Positions 23,501 to 34,440 of a stretch of 64,000 nucleotides of DNA are shown here, in pieces. The notes beneath the pieces were generated by a model. That model made no database searches. It had not been told where the DNA came from and saw only the letters and a list, made by a program, of their open reading frames with translations. Source of the DNA: Ailanthus altissimus (lineage: Eukaryota > Streptophyta > Magnoliopsida > Sapindales > Simaroubaceae); assembly GCA_946807835.1 (NCBI GenBank), contig OX327695.1:24782501-24846500 (forward strand), given 5' to 3'. Each line of letters starts with the position of its first letter. Within the stretch, counting starts at the first letter, position 1. The position numbers were made by a program, and so were the translations under genes.

Positions 23501-25716
23501 ACGTCTCGAAAACGTCCCTATCATAAATACTGCTATAAGGAGCAGCTTCCCCCAAAATGCTATGTCTGCCACAATTTTGTAAGTGTTCTTTTTTTTTTTT
23601 ACGTCAGTGCAATATTAACTTTTTTTTTTTCCTTTTCTAGCATTCTGGAAAACAGGTTGTTCTTAACCAAATGCACGAAAATAGTTGTATGAAATTCTGA
23701 ACCAAAATTTAAGTGCCTGTTAGCATCGTAGCAGATTTGCTCAAACTTGTTAGCCCCCTGTTTGTATTAGGAAACATATCAGTTGATTATATGAAAAGGA
23801 AAAACATGGTGCATTTGTTGGTGGAAATGTAAAAAGAAATTGGCATGTATTGCTGCTAGTCTAGTTCTGCATATTTAGTTTCATTATCAACAAATGAACT
23901 GCACGCACACAGAACTAAAGCTGCAATCAGAAGCCATTCTTGCATGTTCCCTATGATTATTTCACCATATTATGATGTATGGTAACTTTATTAGGTCATT
24001 TGACCTGGGATGATTAGCTATGGGGGGCAAGAAATCATGGCTTTTTGGTTTAGTAGATGCAATCCTGTCTTATGTGATATATATGGTTACCTTCATTTCA
24101 CAATTCAAGGATTTCATTACACGTATCGATTGTTATCTTCATTTTAGGTTATTCCTTACTAGTAAGGGATTGAAAGTCCTGTTTTATTTGTCCATGTGTA
24201 AGGGACTAACTGTATTGTAACCCTGAAAGTCCTTTTTCCTTTGCTAGATCCCAACAAACTCTGATGGCCTTATTGAGTATCGGACACATCCTTTCTGGCG
24301 ACACAAATACTGCCCCTCACATGAACGTGATGGGACTCCTCGGTGTTGCAGTTGTGAAAGAATGGAGGTGAGTTGCAAGAACAAAATCCTGTCTTCTCCT
24401 GTCTTACACACCTACCACATATGCTTAAAAAATGAAAAACAATAACTGCTAAGATGTAGAAGACCTATCTCACTATCTGGGACCCATTCGGTTGAATTGT
24501 TGACAAGATATATCTATGGATATTTGATTACATAGTATTATAGCTAATGCAAAACCTTGAAATTTATTCAGCCAAGGGATGCAAGATATCTATCCCTTGA
24601 TGATGGCCGGAAGCTATGTCTGGAGTGTCTAGACTCTGCAATAATGGATACACAAGAATGCCAACCCCTTTACCTTGAAATACAAGAATTTTATGAAGGT
24701 TTAAATATGAAAGTGGAACAGCAAGTTCCTTTGCTCTTGGTTGAGAGACAAGCACTTAACGAGGCCATGGAGGGAGAAAAGATTGTAAAGCTTATGCATT
24801 GAAACTTTATTAGTAATGTGTCTTCTCTTCTTATTTATTTTTCTGATTTTTATGATATAATTAATATTGGTTAGGGTCACCATCTCTTACCTGAGACAAG
24901 AGGGCTCTGTTTGTCTGAAGGGCAGACCGTTACCAGGGTAGGAATTTGTTTTCTGAACTTTTAAATTTCATGCACTAAGTTTAACCATGTATATATCTGT
25001 TTAATGTTTAGGAACTCTTAATTTCACCCAAATCATCAGGTTCTAAGGAGGCCGAGAATTTCATCAGGCTACCAACTGATAGACATGATGACAGAGCCTT
25101 GTAGGCTAATTCGCCAATGTGAAGTTACAGCAATTCTCATTTTGTACGGTCTCCCTAGGTATCCTCTATCAATCTTGCTCACTATACTTGTAAGAAATCA
25201 TGAATCAGAATACCTGCTCCACAATACCAATGTATGTGACCCGAGGCTTCTGTAAACGTAGGTTGTTGACAGGATCAATCCTGGCTCATGAGATGATGCA
25301 CGCATGGCTTCGGTTTAATGGTTTTTTCTTTTTCTTTTTTTGTTCCTACAATTGATCATTCGGCTTTAGTTTTCAATTTTAGTCACAAAGAGCTCGGAAG
25401 TCTAACGGGGTATTTGTCAGGTTATCCAAATTTGAGGCCAGCAGTTGAAGAAGGCATATGCCAGGTATTGGCTCATATGTGGTTGGAATCCAAGATCTCT
25501 TCTGGATTCGGAAGTGATGTTGCTTCATCTTCTTTATCCTCGCCATCACATTCAGACATCCAGAAGGAACTTGGTACATTGTTTAAACACCTAATCGAGT
25601 CAGATACATCATCAGCTTATGGAGATGGATTCAGACAAGCTAACAAGGCGGTGAAGAAATATGGCTTGATAAAGACTCTGGAGCACATTCAGATGACTAG
25701 AAGGTTTCCTCTCTGA
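20540..25716 (+). CDS. DAR1: DA1-related ubiquitin-dependent peptidase, copy 2 (538 aa)
   Basis: Coding exons: 20540-20641, 20894-20984, 21806-22154, 23228-23348, 23495-23578, 24248-24367, 24572-24784, 24875-24937, 25040-25158, 25262-25320 and 25421-25716. Sizes match copy 1 except the last exon, and all junctions are GT-AG with an open frame. UIM1 ([13 protein letters not shown]), four to five 11-residue charged repeats, UIM2 ([11 protein letters not shown]), the LIM domain (CTGC, HPEC, CCAC) and HEMMH (430-434) are all present. The expected role is that of DA1/DAR1: peptidase activity switched on by RING E3 ubiquitination, limiting proliferation. Its first exon differs from copy 1 by one residue (P for Q), so copies 1 and 2 are the closer pair. 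Odd points are [13 protein letters not shown] and the loss of most of the Ser run in the last exon. Confidence 0.88.
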
Positions 25717-28700
25717 TCATTCATAGAGTTATAATAAAACTTTGGCCTTTGCCACCCACCATAAATGATAAATACCTGGCTCTATTTTATAGCTTTATAG
25801 TAACAAAATCCATCTTCATATGAATTAATACATCATGCAACTAAAAACTGATGAAAATGCTCTTTCTTATACGCAGTTGCTGTAATTTCATGCTACTTTT
25901 GATGGTATCTTTCTGTTATTGTTCCGTCCGAGTCATATTTAATTATTGAGGAGTAATAGTTACCTTCTTATTTGTTTTGTAATTACCATTTTCTCCATTT
26001 AACTTTTTCAAACACCCACTTATCCTTTATTAATACCTTTTTTTCCCTCTGAAAAATAGCCAATTCCTTTATTATTATTAGTTCCCTTAATGCCTGAGTT
26101 GTAATGAAATCTTTTGTTTTAGTAAAATAGTTTATTTATTATTTTAACCATTTGTTATTAAGCTCATATTATAAAATATGTGATTTAAGTATTAAACATG
26201 AGATGTTAATATAAAAATATGTAAGCGACAAATTTTTTATTCATAAAAAAAGTTGTTCACAATTATTATTGGAATAGTAGTTTCATTATATAAGTTAATA
26301 TTTTTTTTACTTCCATATTAAATAATTTAATTTGATCATTGAACTAAAAATTTTGAGTAAAAAAATTAGTATATTTGACACTCTAGATTGTTGTGAATTT
26401 TTATCTAGTTAAATAAATATTATTAATCTTAATTCATATAAATTTTAATAAGACTAATCGATCTTATTTTGAACAAGTAATGAATTTACTTTTGTATATT
26501 ATATCTTTTGAGTTATTATAAAGTAAGATCAATTTTATAAGCAAAATTTTGATGGCTTATAGATTTGATTTAACGGGTTATGATAGGTACATATATTTTC
26601 AAGATAGAATTTATACCTAGTGATTTTCACTTAAGATGTTTGTTGTGCTTGATCATTTAAATATATGCCTGTAATTTATTTAATAAATTGTTAAAAAATA
26701 ATATTTATTTTTAATTTTATTTACCAAATAAACATATTAAACAATAATCATTAGAGAATTTAATGACTTAAAGGTAAATAAATAATTAAAAAAATAAAAT
26801 ATTTTTTTACAACCTAACTTTAATTGTTGATATCAAATAGATAATTAGTTAAATAGTTATTATTAATTTCAGATCAAACTTAATTTAATTAAATTTTTTA
26901 AAATTAAAATGGCTTTATTTATTTACATAGGTTACTAAGTCAATATTAGACTTTTAGTGAAATAGCTAACTTTAACAATATGGTGGGTCATGAGTAATTA
27001 TAATTTTTTAATTAGAATTAATCATAATTAAAATTTATAGATATGTCAATCACTTTATTAAATTTATCTTAATTAAATTTTAAACTCCTATGTGCTGATG
27101 CCTCTATAAGAGGAAGGAAGAGAGTTGTAAATAATTATTTTTTTTTTACATATTTATAAATTTTTTTTTATAAAAAATAGAGAATTTGACTTTTTATATT
27201 TTAATCTTAATTTAAAATAAAAACATTGCTATAAGAGATTTATGTGCTCATACACACAAATTTATGCCGATAATATCGTATTAAGAGATTCATGTGTTTA
27301 CACGTATTAATTTTAACATTTTAAAAATTCAAAAGAACAAAAAATCATAGTTAATCAATTTAAATTTATCAAATAAAGAATTGATATAATTATTTAACCC
27401 TATACATTGTGGGTAAACCGCTTTCACTTCATTTTATTTTTAAAAAAAAATTCTCAACAATTACCTCCTTTAAATGTGGGATATCAAGTATTTTTAAATT
27501 GTTCAGAGAAAAATAACGATTACTAATAACTTTGTGTGGGGAAAATATTACTGATAACTTATAATCTATTTTATGCTTTTAATTACATGTTCATGACAAA
27601 AATTAGTGTAAAAAATTGAAGTAAAAATATTTTTACTTTAAATATAAGTGTTATCCGGTATTATATTTATGGGACAGTAAAAACTTTATTTGGATTTTGT
27701 GGAAATGGAACATCTTTGGGCCCATTAAAAGCATGTATTAAATGGACCAAGGCCCAATGAAAGAGTTAAAATCATTATTAATGAACCTAGGGGTGTGTGT
27801 ATGAAAGATGAAGACCGATCAAATTAAGGAAACAAACTTAAACGATCTTATAATTGATTCGTGGCTTGATTGTATTAGGAATATCAAAAGGCTCTTCGAA
27901 AAGGGATCCACAAGCCTTGAACTAAGACGGAGATGAAATAATTTTTATGAAAATAAAGTAAAATATAAAAAAATTATTTTTTAAATTATTAATGGAATAG
28001 AGATGAGATTAAAATTTTATTAATTATTTTTATAAATATATTAAATGTAAATTATATATATATTAAATAATTTATTAATTTTTTATTTTATAATTTATAT
28101 ATAAATGAGATATGCTTTAATAATATTTTTTATAAAAAAATTATAAAATCTATTTTTTATCGTTATTGTAAGCAACAAAAAGACTTTTATTTTTGAATTT
28201 GGTGGTTATTGATTTTTATAAGAATATAAAGTAATTAATAAAAAAATTAACGATGTTAAGCATTAAAATATTATTTAATTTTTTATTCTATTTTTGTTTT
28301 ATTTTATTATTTATTTACTAATTATTATTTATATTATTTAAAATTATTGTTATATTATTCTAATTTATTTATTTGATACTATTTTAATAATAATAAAGAT
28401 TACATATTTATATCGGTAAATTTATAAATATGAATTAATATTTAATATTTTTTTAATTATATAAATTAATATTTAATATTAATAAATAAAAAATTAGGAC
28501 AAAGATGAAAAAGACATTTCTTATATAAAATTCTTCATCTTTACCTCATTAATTTTTTTAAAAATAAAATAAAAAATGAAATAATTTTTAAAAAAATAAA
28601 ATAAAAAAGGAGATAAGATACGAAAAGGACCGTAACGCCGCGGCGGCGGCGGCGGCAACCCCATTGCTATCCCTATACTATCCATCATACAAGTCCTAAA

Positions 28701-29089
28701 ATAGTATTAAAAGAGAGAGAGAGAGCATCTAACAAAAGAAATGATAAACTGGGTAGGCCAGAAAAGGATTACCCATCGTTAATGTGATTAGATAAGCATA
28801 ATTGAAAAAAGTTGATGAAGCTTTGTGCTTGTGCTTAAGCGGCTGCGCATTTGAAAAAGAGACCTCTTGAGTCTTTATCTTACAATCTTATGTGGCCCCA
28901 GGTTGCTTTTGTTTTCTAGTTCTAGTTGTAGATCTAGATCTACCTTTCTCATTGTTGCAAACTTTTTTCCTTTCACATCGAATTATCATTCTTTAGTCTT
29001 TTTCACGTCTGGTTGGTTGTTAATGAGCAATTTTGATTTTGGTTTAGTTAACAATTAAGAAAGTTTGATGTTATGTGAAAGCTTTGAGG
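25717..29089. other. Intergenic spacer between DAR1 copies 2 and 3
   Basis: No gene is seen. It is very AT-rich and homologous in patches to 6521-8645 (left part) and 17,002-17,560 (right part). An AATAAA lies at 25733-25738. A conserved GGGCCCATTAAAAGCATG / AAGGCCCAATG block is near 27,718-27,760. A CGG run lies at 28637-28656, next to the CCATTG site that took the chromovirus in the spacer after copy 1. About 0.4 kb near 26,760-27,230 and 0.4 kb near 28,200-28,620 have no counterpart after copy 1. Confidence 0.65.
28637..28656. repeat. (CGG)n microsatellite in AT-rich DNA
   Basis: GCCGCGGCGGCGGCGGCGGC stands alone in a spacer that is otherwise mostly A and T. The homologous spot after copy 1 (about 8635-8645) reads only GGACGGCCATTG. 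The run therefore either expanded here or was lost there. Confidence 0.8.
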
Positions 29090-30207
29090 GAAATTTTTAC
29101 TGTTGACTAAGTTTGGAAGGAAATTTTTTTTACCGTAGTAAAAAAATTTAAACTTTAGTGATAAAAAATATAGAATTTTTTTTATTTTGTCATTATTAAT
29201 TAATTTTTTTATATAATTAAAATTAATTATTTACATAAAAATAAGTTTAAAAATTTCAAAATAATCAAAACATAAATATGTTTTTTTTTATAAATTATAA
29301 TAATATTTAATATAATTTAAAAAAATATTATTATAAGTAAAAAAAAAAAAGAAGAGAAATTTAAAGATGATGCCCGTGCATCAACGAGCGCATTAGCTTT
29401 TTTTTTCATTTTAATTAAAATAAATGACTAAAATTAATTAATTAAAAATTTAAAAAAAATAATTTATTCTTTTGTTTTTTTATAAATTGTAATAATATTT
29501 ATATAATTTTAAAAATATTATTAAAATTAAAAAATAATACAAAATATTGAAGATAAATATATAAAAATAAAAAATAAAATTTAATATAAGTAAATAAATA
29601 AATAAAAATATTGATTTAAAAAAAAATGCCATGTGGTACCATGTCAAAACAAGCTGATGTGAGCGCATCAGCTTGGCATCCTGTTGGGGCGCGCTGATGC
29701 GCGGGCATCAGTTTGGTAGCGCTAGGTCGTATTTTGTTATTTTTTTAATTTAAATTTAACTTTTTAAATAATTAATTAATTTTATTTGATTAATGTTTTT
29801 TATTAATTTACTAAAAAAAGAAAAAAATTATTTTTTAATTTATTTTTTAAAAGTTTTAATTAAAATTTTATTTTTAATTAATTTTTTAATTAATTTATAA
29901 CTAAAAAAAGACAACTAACGTGCGCGCATAGTTGATGCTTATCAATTCCTTTAATATTTTTTAAAAAAATTTATAATTATTTTTTATAATGTAAAAAATT
30001 AAATTTTGATTATTTTCATAAAAATAATTTTTGGATTAAATTTGTTTATTAAATTAATTGATTATAATAAATTAAAAATATATATTTTTGTAAATTATAC
30101 AAATAAGGAAAAAAATAGAAAAACCATTTGGTTACTTAAATTTACAAATTTTGACTGGGGTAAAAAGAAAAATGCCCCCCAAATTTTGATCAATAGTGAA
30201 AATTTCT
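29090..30207. mobile_element. Mutator-like non-autonomous DNA transposon (1.1 kb)
   Basis: The insert interrupts DNA that is continuous upstream of copy 2 (17,550-17,600). The left end reads GAAATTTTTACTGTTGAC. The right end, reverse-complemented, reads AGAAATTTTCACTATTGATC, so the two are imperfect terminal inverted repeats. Flanks AAAGCTTTGAGG (29078-29089) and AAAACTTTGATG (30208-30219) are an imperfect 9-12 bp duplication, suggesting a Mutator-type (9 bp) insertion. The interior is AT-rich with GC-rich palindromic islands such as CTGATGCGCGGGCATCAG near 29,690-29,710. No transposase frame was found. Confidence 0.65.
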
Positions 30208-30454
30208 AAAACTTTGATGATAAAATCAGATACTTTTATAAAATCGTGTTAATTATTAAAATTCCAAATTTCTTTTCATTTTTAAATTTCTTTTTGAGCT
30301 AAAAACCCCAGATTTCGATAGGTCAATTATCAAATTAATATCTAAAAAGGGTGGTTACCATTTAGCACATGGCATTTGGTGATTTGATAGTATAATTAAG
30401 TATGCACTTACTTAAATGGCTTAATAGTAAAGACTTGTAGTATTTCTTTTTCCG

Positions 30455-30655
30455 TTAAAATGAAAATTTTAAGTTCAATTTCTCTTTTTTTATTAAAGTG
30501 AGAATTCTAAGTTCGATTCCTCTCTCCTCAAATCACCAAAAAAAAAAAACAATCTTAAGTTTGATTCCTCCATTCCATTAAAGTGAGAATCTTAAGTTTA
30601 ATTCCTCATTTCTGTTATTGTAAGAATACTAAGTTCGATTTCTCTCTTTTCCAAA
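30455..30655 (+). repeat. Degenerate 37-48 bp tandem repeat
   Basis: Five imperfect units carry the pattern AGTGAGAATTCTAAGTTCGATTCCTC (variants around 30,473, 30,511, 30,559, 30,596 and 30,634). The homologous spot upstream of copy 2 (about 17,810-17,850) has only one unit, so the array expanded in this spacer. Confidence 0.7.
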
Positions 30656-31900
30656 TCACAAGAAAAAATTAAGTATAATTAAATATACTACTAGATTCTT
30701 ATAGTTTTTATGACAATATTTCTGTAGCATATATATGTATAGAAAGAAAAAAATAATTTTATAGACTACGTAGTTCATTATATAGTGAACAATACTAGCA
30801 CATGTTGTTGCTTAATATATTTATAAATTTTTATAATTTTTATATAATTTATAATATACTACAAAATTCTGCCACATATCTAAGAGTTCACAATATCATA
30901 AGTTTATAACACACCATAAATAATATTAAAATTGTATCTTAACTAAATAGAGCCACAAAACTTATATATATATATATATTGCTTTGATCTCATGATTATT
31001 CGAATTAAAAATTAACATATAAAATGTAGAAACCAATCAATTTTATCCATGGTGTATCATTATAATTGGTACATAAATAACTCAATCTAACAACTAGCAA
31101 TCATTTTCAAATCCCATCTTATCAAAATTTGGGTTAGTGAACCTAATTAGAAATATATTTTTTTTTCTCAATCATCACCCACATTATTAATGTTTAAAAT
31201 ACTGAAATAGTAGTTTTTTAGTTGAAAATAAGACCTTAACCAATGACAAAAAAAAGAAATGAAAAAGAAGCTCATGTTAAGAAAAAGGGCGATGACATTA
31301 CAGGTAAAAAGGAATAAGATATGGTCGGCAGAGAAAGTTTCCTTTCTCTAGGAAAAAATGATTTTATCAATAAGAATATTAACTAAAAGTTGTGTAAAAA
31401 GGCAGAAAAGGTAGGAGATAAAAAGAGTGTTTCCACTGTATTATTTTGATAAATTATACTATCATACACTTTTTTGTTTTGTGTTTGATTATAAAGTTAA
31501 GTGGAAAAACAGAACTTATGATTTGTTTAGCCCACCAATGTGATGTGGATCCTTCTAATATGGGGTAAAGCACAGTTCTTGATGCTGAATCCGAGTTTTC
31601 ACTTTTAAGCTCAATCAGTGTGAATTATATGTTGTTTACAAAATTTGAGAGGAAGGTCATTGAATTTTGTGCTACAAATTTCCATATGTGACTATAGTTT
31701 TGTGGGTATGGTAATTTTATTTTTTACCCTTTTACAAATGCAAATTTGTATTGGGTCAGAATCAGATGGGACTCTAGAGTCTAGATTAGATGTAATATTC
31801 ATTCAAAATTTGCACCAACTTTTTTGAAAATTTTTACAAGAAGATTCGAGAAAAGTATTTTACTCTTACTAATGCTTTAGGGTAGATTCGAATCCTTCAT

Positions 31901-32383
31901 TTTCAACAATGAAAAACTGCTCAATGATTGAGATTTCTTGTGAATTTTAGAGCTTTAATACATTTTTAGCATCTTGGCATGGCATGGCATGGCTGCTGGG
32001 TGCCAGTTACACAATTGCTGGCACACGGTGTCAGCAATTTTCCAGCAAGATGGACAGCCACCATGCTAAACTCTCCTTATAAATGGGAGAGTTTAGCAAT
32101 TCATTTTTCATTGCAATTTAGAGAGAGTTTCTAAAACTTTGAGAGAGTTTTTGAGTGATTTGAGAGAATTGGGTGTATTGGGATTTTGGGTTGTAAGGCT
32201 AAAATACTACAATACTTGTATTCTCCATTTCTAATAGTAAGAGATTCTTCTGTCTTCGTCCGTGGACGTAGACTAAAAGCCGAACTACGTAAACTTGTTG
32301 TCTTATTTTTTTTTATTTTTATTATTTTTCTCAATTTCGCTTTAGCTGCGACCTTGCATCACCCCTCAATTTTTCAACAATGA
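31901..32383 (+). mobile_element. Possible short solo LTR / TRIM-like insert
   Basis: A 12-bp direct repeat TTTCAACAATGA occurs at 31901-31912 and 32372-32383. Between them are a TATA-like CTTATAAATGGGAG (about 32,076) and a GTGGACGTAGAC...CCGAACTACGTA stretch (about 32,262-32,292). That stretch resembles the R/U5 part of the copia LTRs elsewhere in this window. The DNA is absent upstream of copy 2. Exact termini are unclear and no clean 5-bp target duplication was found. Confidence 0.5.
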
Positions 32384-32710
32384 CATGACGTGGCGTGCTT
32401 ATAATTTATATTGACACTTTTCCCACTTTAAAAGCTTTTGCGTGAAATGCAAACAAATGCTGTCGTAAATGTTTAAGCTTTACATGTCAATGGTTATCAC
32501 CACTTAGCACTCAAAACTAAACAAGTCAATTTATATATTGTTGCGTTGACCTAAAACTAAAGCATCAAAATATTGCCTTAAACGAGATTTATCAGTTCGG
32601 CATGCCTCGGATATCAACCACCACTTAACTAGCTAGCATTAGTTGTCATTTAACTCACACTCACACTCACACATCCAAATATTAATGAAATAAAAAACTT
32701 ATGATTATAT

Positions 32711-32720
32711 GCCACGTGGC
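32711..32720 (+). promoter_or_regulatory. G-box/ABRE-like GCCACGTGGC upstream of DAR1 copy 3
   Basis: Same palindrome and same following sequence (AAGATCCCAT) as at 18849-18858, at a similar distance (about 550 bp) from the leader exon. It is kept in both complete upstream regions while nearby AT-rich DNA has changed. Confidence 0.55.
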
Positions 32721-33265
32721 AAGATCCCATTGTGATTTGTGGGTCAGTAGTTGGTACCAAAGACAAGAAGTGACTGAGAGTGTACAGAAATTGCATACTA
32801 TAAAATCCACAACTGTAATGGAAAATGGAGATGAAAGAAAAAAGAATCATCCAGACTCCTTCCTTCTTGTCAACTTTATTCAATCAGAAAGATTTAATGG
32901 GGTTTTTGACATTTTGTGGAAAGTGTGGAAAATAAGGAAAAGGACCCACATGACTAAAGCGCACACAACAACAACAACAAAAAAAAAAAGAAATATGTAA
33001 ATGTTTTTACAATTCACCAAACAAACCGAATTGAACTCCTGGTTCTCTCCTTTTATCTTTGGAAAACTGTCTTTTAAAATCCTTTTGGTTGTTTTAAGGA
33101 AGGTAAAAAGAAAGAAAGATCATACAGAGGCAGGATTTCAGGTTCCAGAAAAAGAAAAAAATTTCCCACTGTTTGCATTTTGATTCCCTTTTAGCCTGGA
33201 TTTGCGTACGATTCAAGTTGTCCTTGAATTCATTCATTTTCTTTGTCTTTATCTTAAACTATTTT

Positions 33266-34440
33266 GCAGGATTCATGGCAGTTAATGGAGTGACCGAGAG
33301 AATCCTTTTGTACTCGTTCATTCTTGATTGGTAAGGGGGACTATGCATTCATGGGAATTGGATGCTGTATCTGATCGTCAAATCATTGGATTCTATTGGT
33401 TCTGCTACAGATTCTTGACTCTTTTCAAGTGAGTCACTCATTTTTTTTTTATTCACTTTAATTATAACTGTTACATATCATTTTAAGAATTATTAGAGCT
33501 GGAAGTTTTTGTTTCTGTCTTTTGAGTATTGATTGAAGGGTGGTGGAGGGTGTTTGATAGAATTGTATGGAGTGTGATATGATTGAGTTTCCAATCATTT
33601 TTAGGCCACTGACAGTCATGCTATATTGGAGTATCTGGGAATTGGGCATTTCTGGTAATATGTCAATATCTGGTTGGTCACTCGGGATTGCATACTGTCG
33701 GATTGCTCCTAATTCTTGATTGATGCAGGCAAAAAAGCTCTTTTTGTTTTTTCGAAATTCAAGTAGACATTCAACAAGTTTGTCGATGCATTTGGTGGGG
33801 GAAAGCTTATTCATAGTATTTCCTCCAAGATGATCATTTGGCTATGTTTGCTATTGCTTATATTTACCTATAAAGTTGATTGTTTCAGTTTCTAACTTTT
33901 GCTTTGCATTTCAATTGCCCAGCATGTTTGATTGAATTAGGGCCTTCAAACCTGGGGTTTGTTTGCCAAGTTGAAACATAATGATCAATGATTAAGTTTG
34001 GAGGCATGGTATTGGAAGAGTTTTCCAATCTCACTTCTTGCAGTGTGCTTGTTCTTCAATTCCATATCGCATTCAAATATCAATTATTTACTATTTATTC
34101 TTCACGTATATGGAATAACATTGCAAGATTTTGTTTTACTGTTTTAGGATTTAAAACAATTTCAGATAATGGTACCTTATGCTCTATCTTTTGCACTTGT
34201 ACTGACTCTTAGCTCTGTCTTCCCCGAGTTCATCTCACTCAGTTGTCTCTTCTCTTTTAAATATAATGCTTTGTGAACTTAAGAAATATTAATGATTTTA
34301 TACATAAATTTTCTTGAAGTTGTTTGTGATGCACAAATATATATAGGTATTTCTGTTTGCTGCAGAATTTGTTTTCTTGTCCCTAATTGAATGATTTGGT
34401 GGCTGGCAGAAGTTTGCCATCCTGCAAATAATTTTTCATA
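33266..34440 (+). other. 5' leader region of DAR1 copy 3 with a 19-codon uORF
   Basis: Layout as in copy 2. An acceptor-like TTTTGCAG ends at 33269. The small ORF runs from ATG 33275 to TAA 33332-33334 (19 codons, three residues different from copy 2) and overlaps a GGTAAGG donor. The last leader exon, after the acceptor at 34365, runs 34366-34440. A longer frame on the opposite strand (33458-33814) is only intron sequence. Confidence 0.6.

Larger units (their letters stand above)
30208..33265. other. Upstream region of DAR1 copy 3
   Basis: No protein gene is recognised. Blocks align with 17,570-19,380 upstream of copy 2. Extra DNA relative to copy 2 includes a degenerate tandem repeat (30,455-30,655) and about 1 kb at 31,634-32,640, part of which looks like a solo LTR. 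Short open frames here have no family signature. Confidence 0.6.

Noticed and set aside
33458..33814. 118-codon frame on the - strand
   Set aside because: It lies in the leader intron of DAR1 copy 3. The copy 2 counterpart is shorter and no motif is present.
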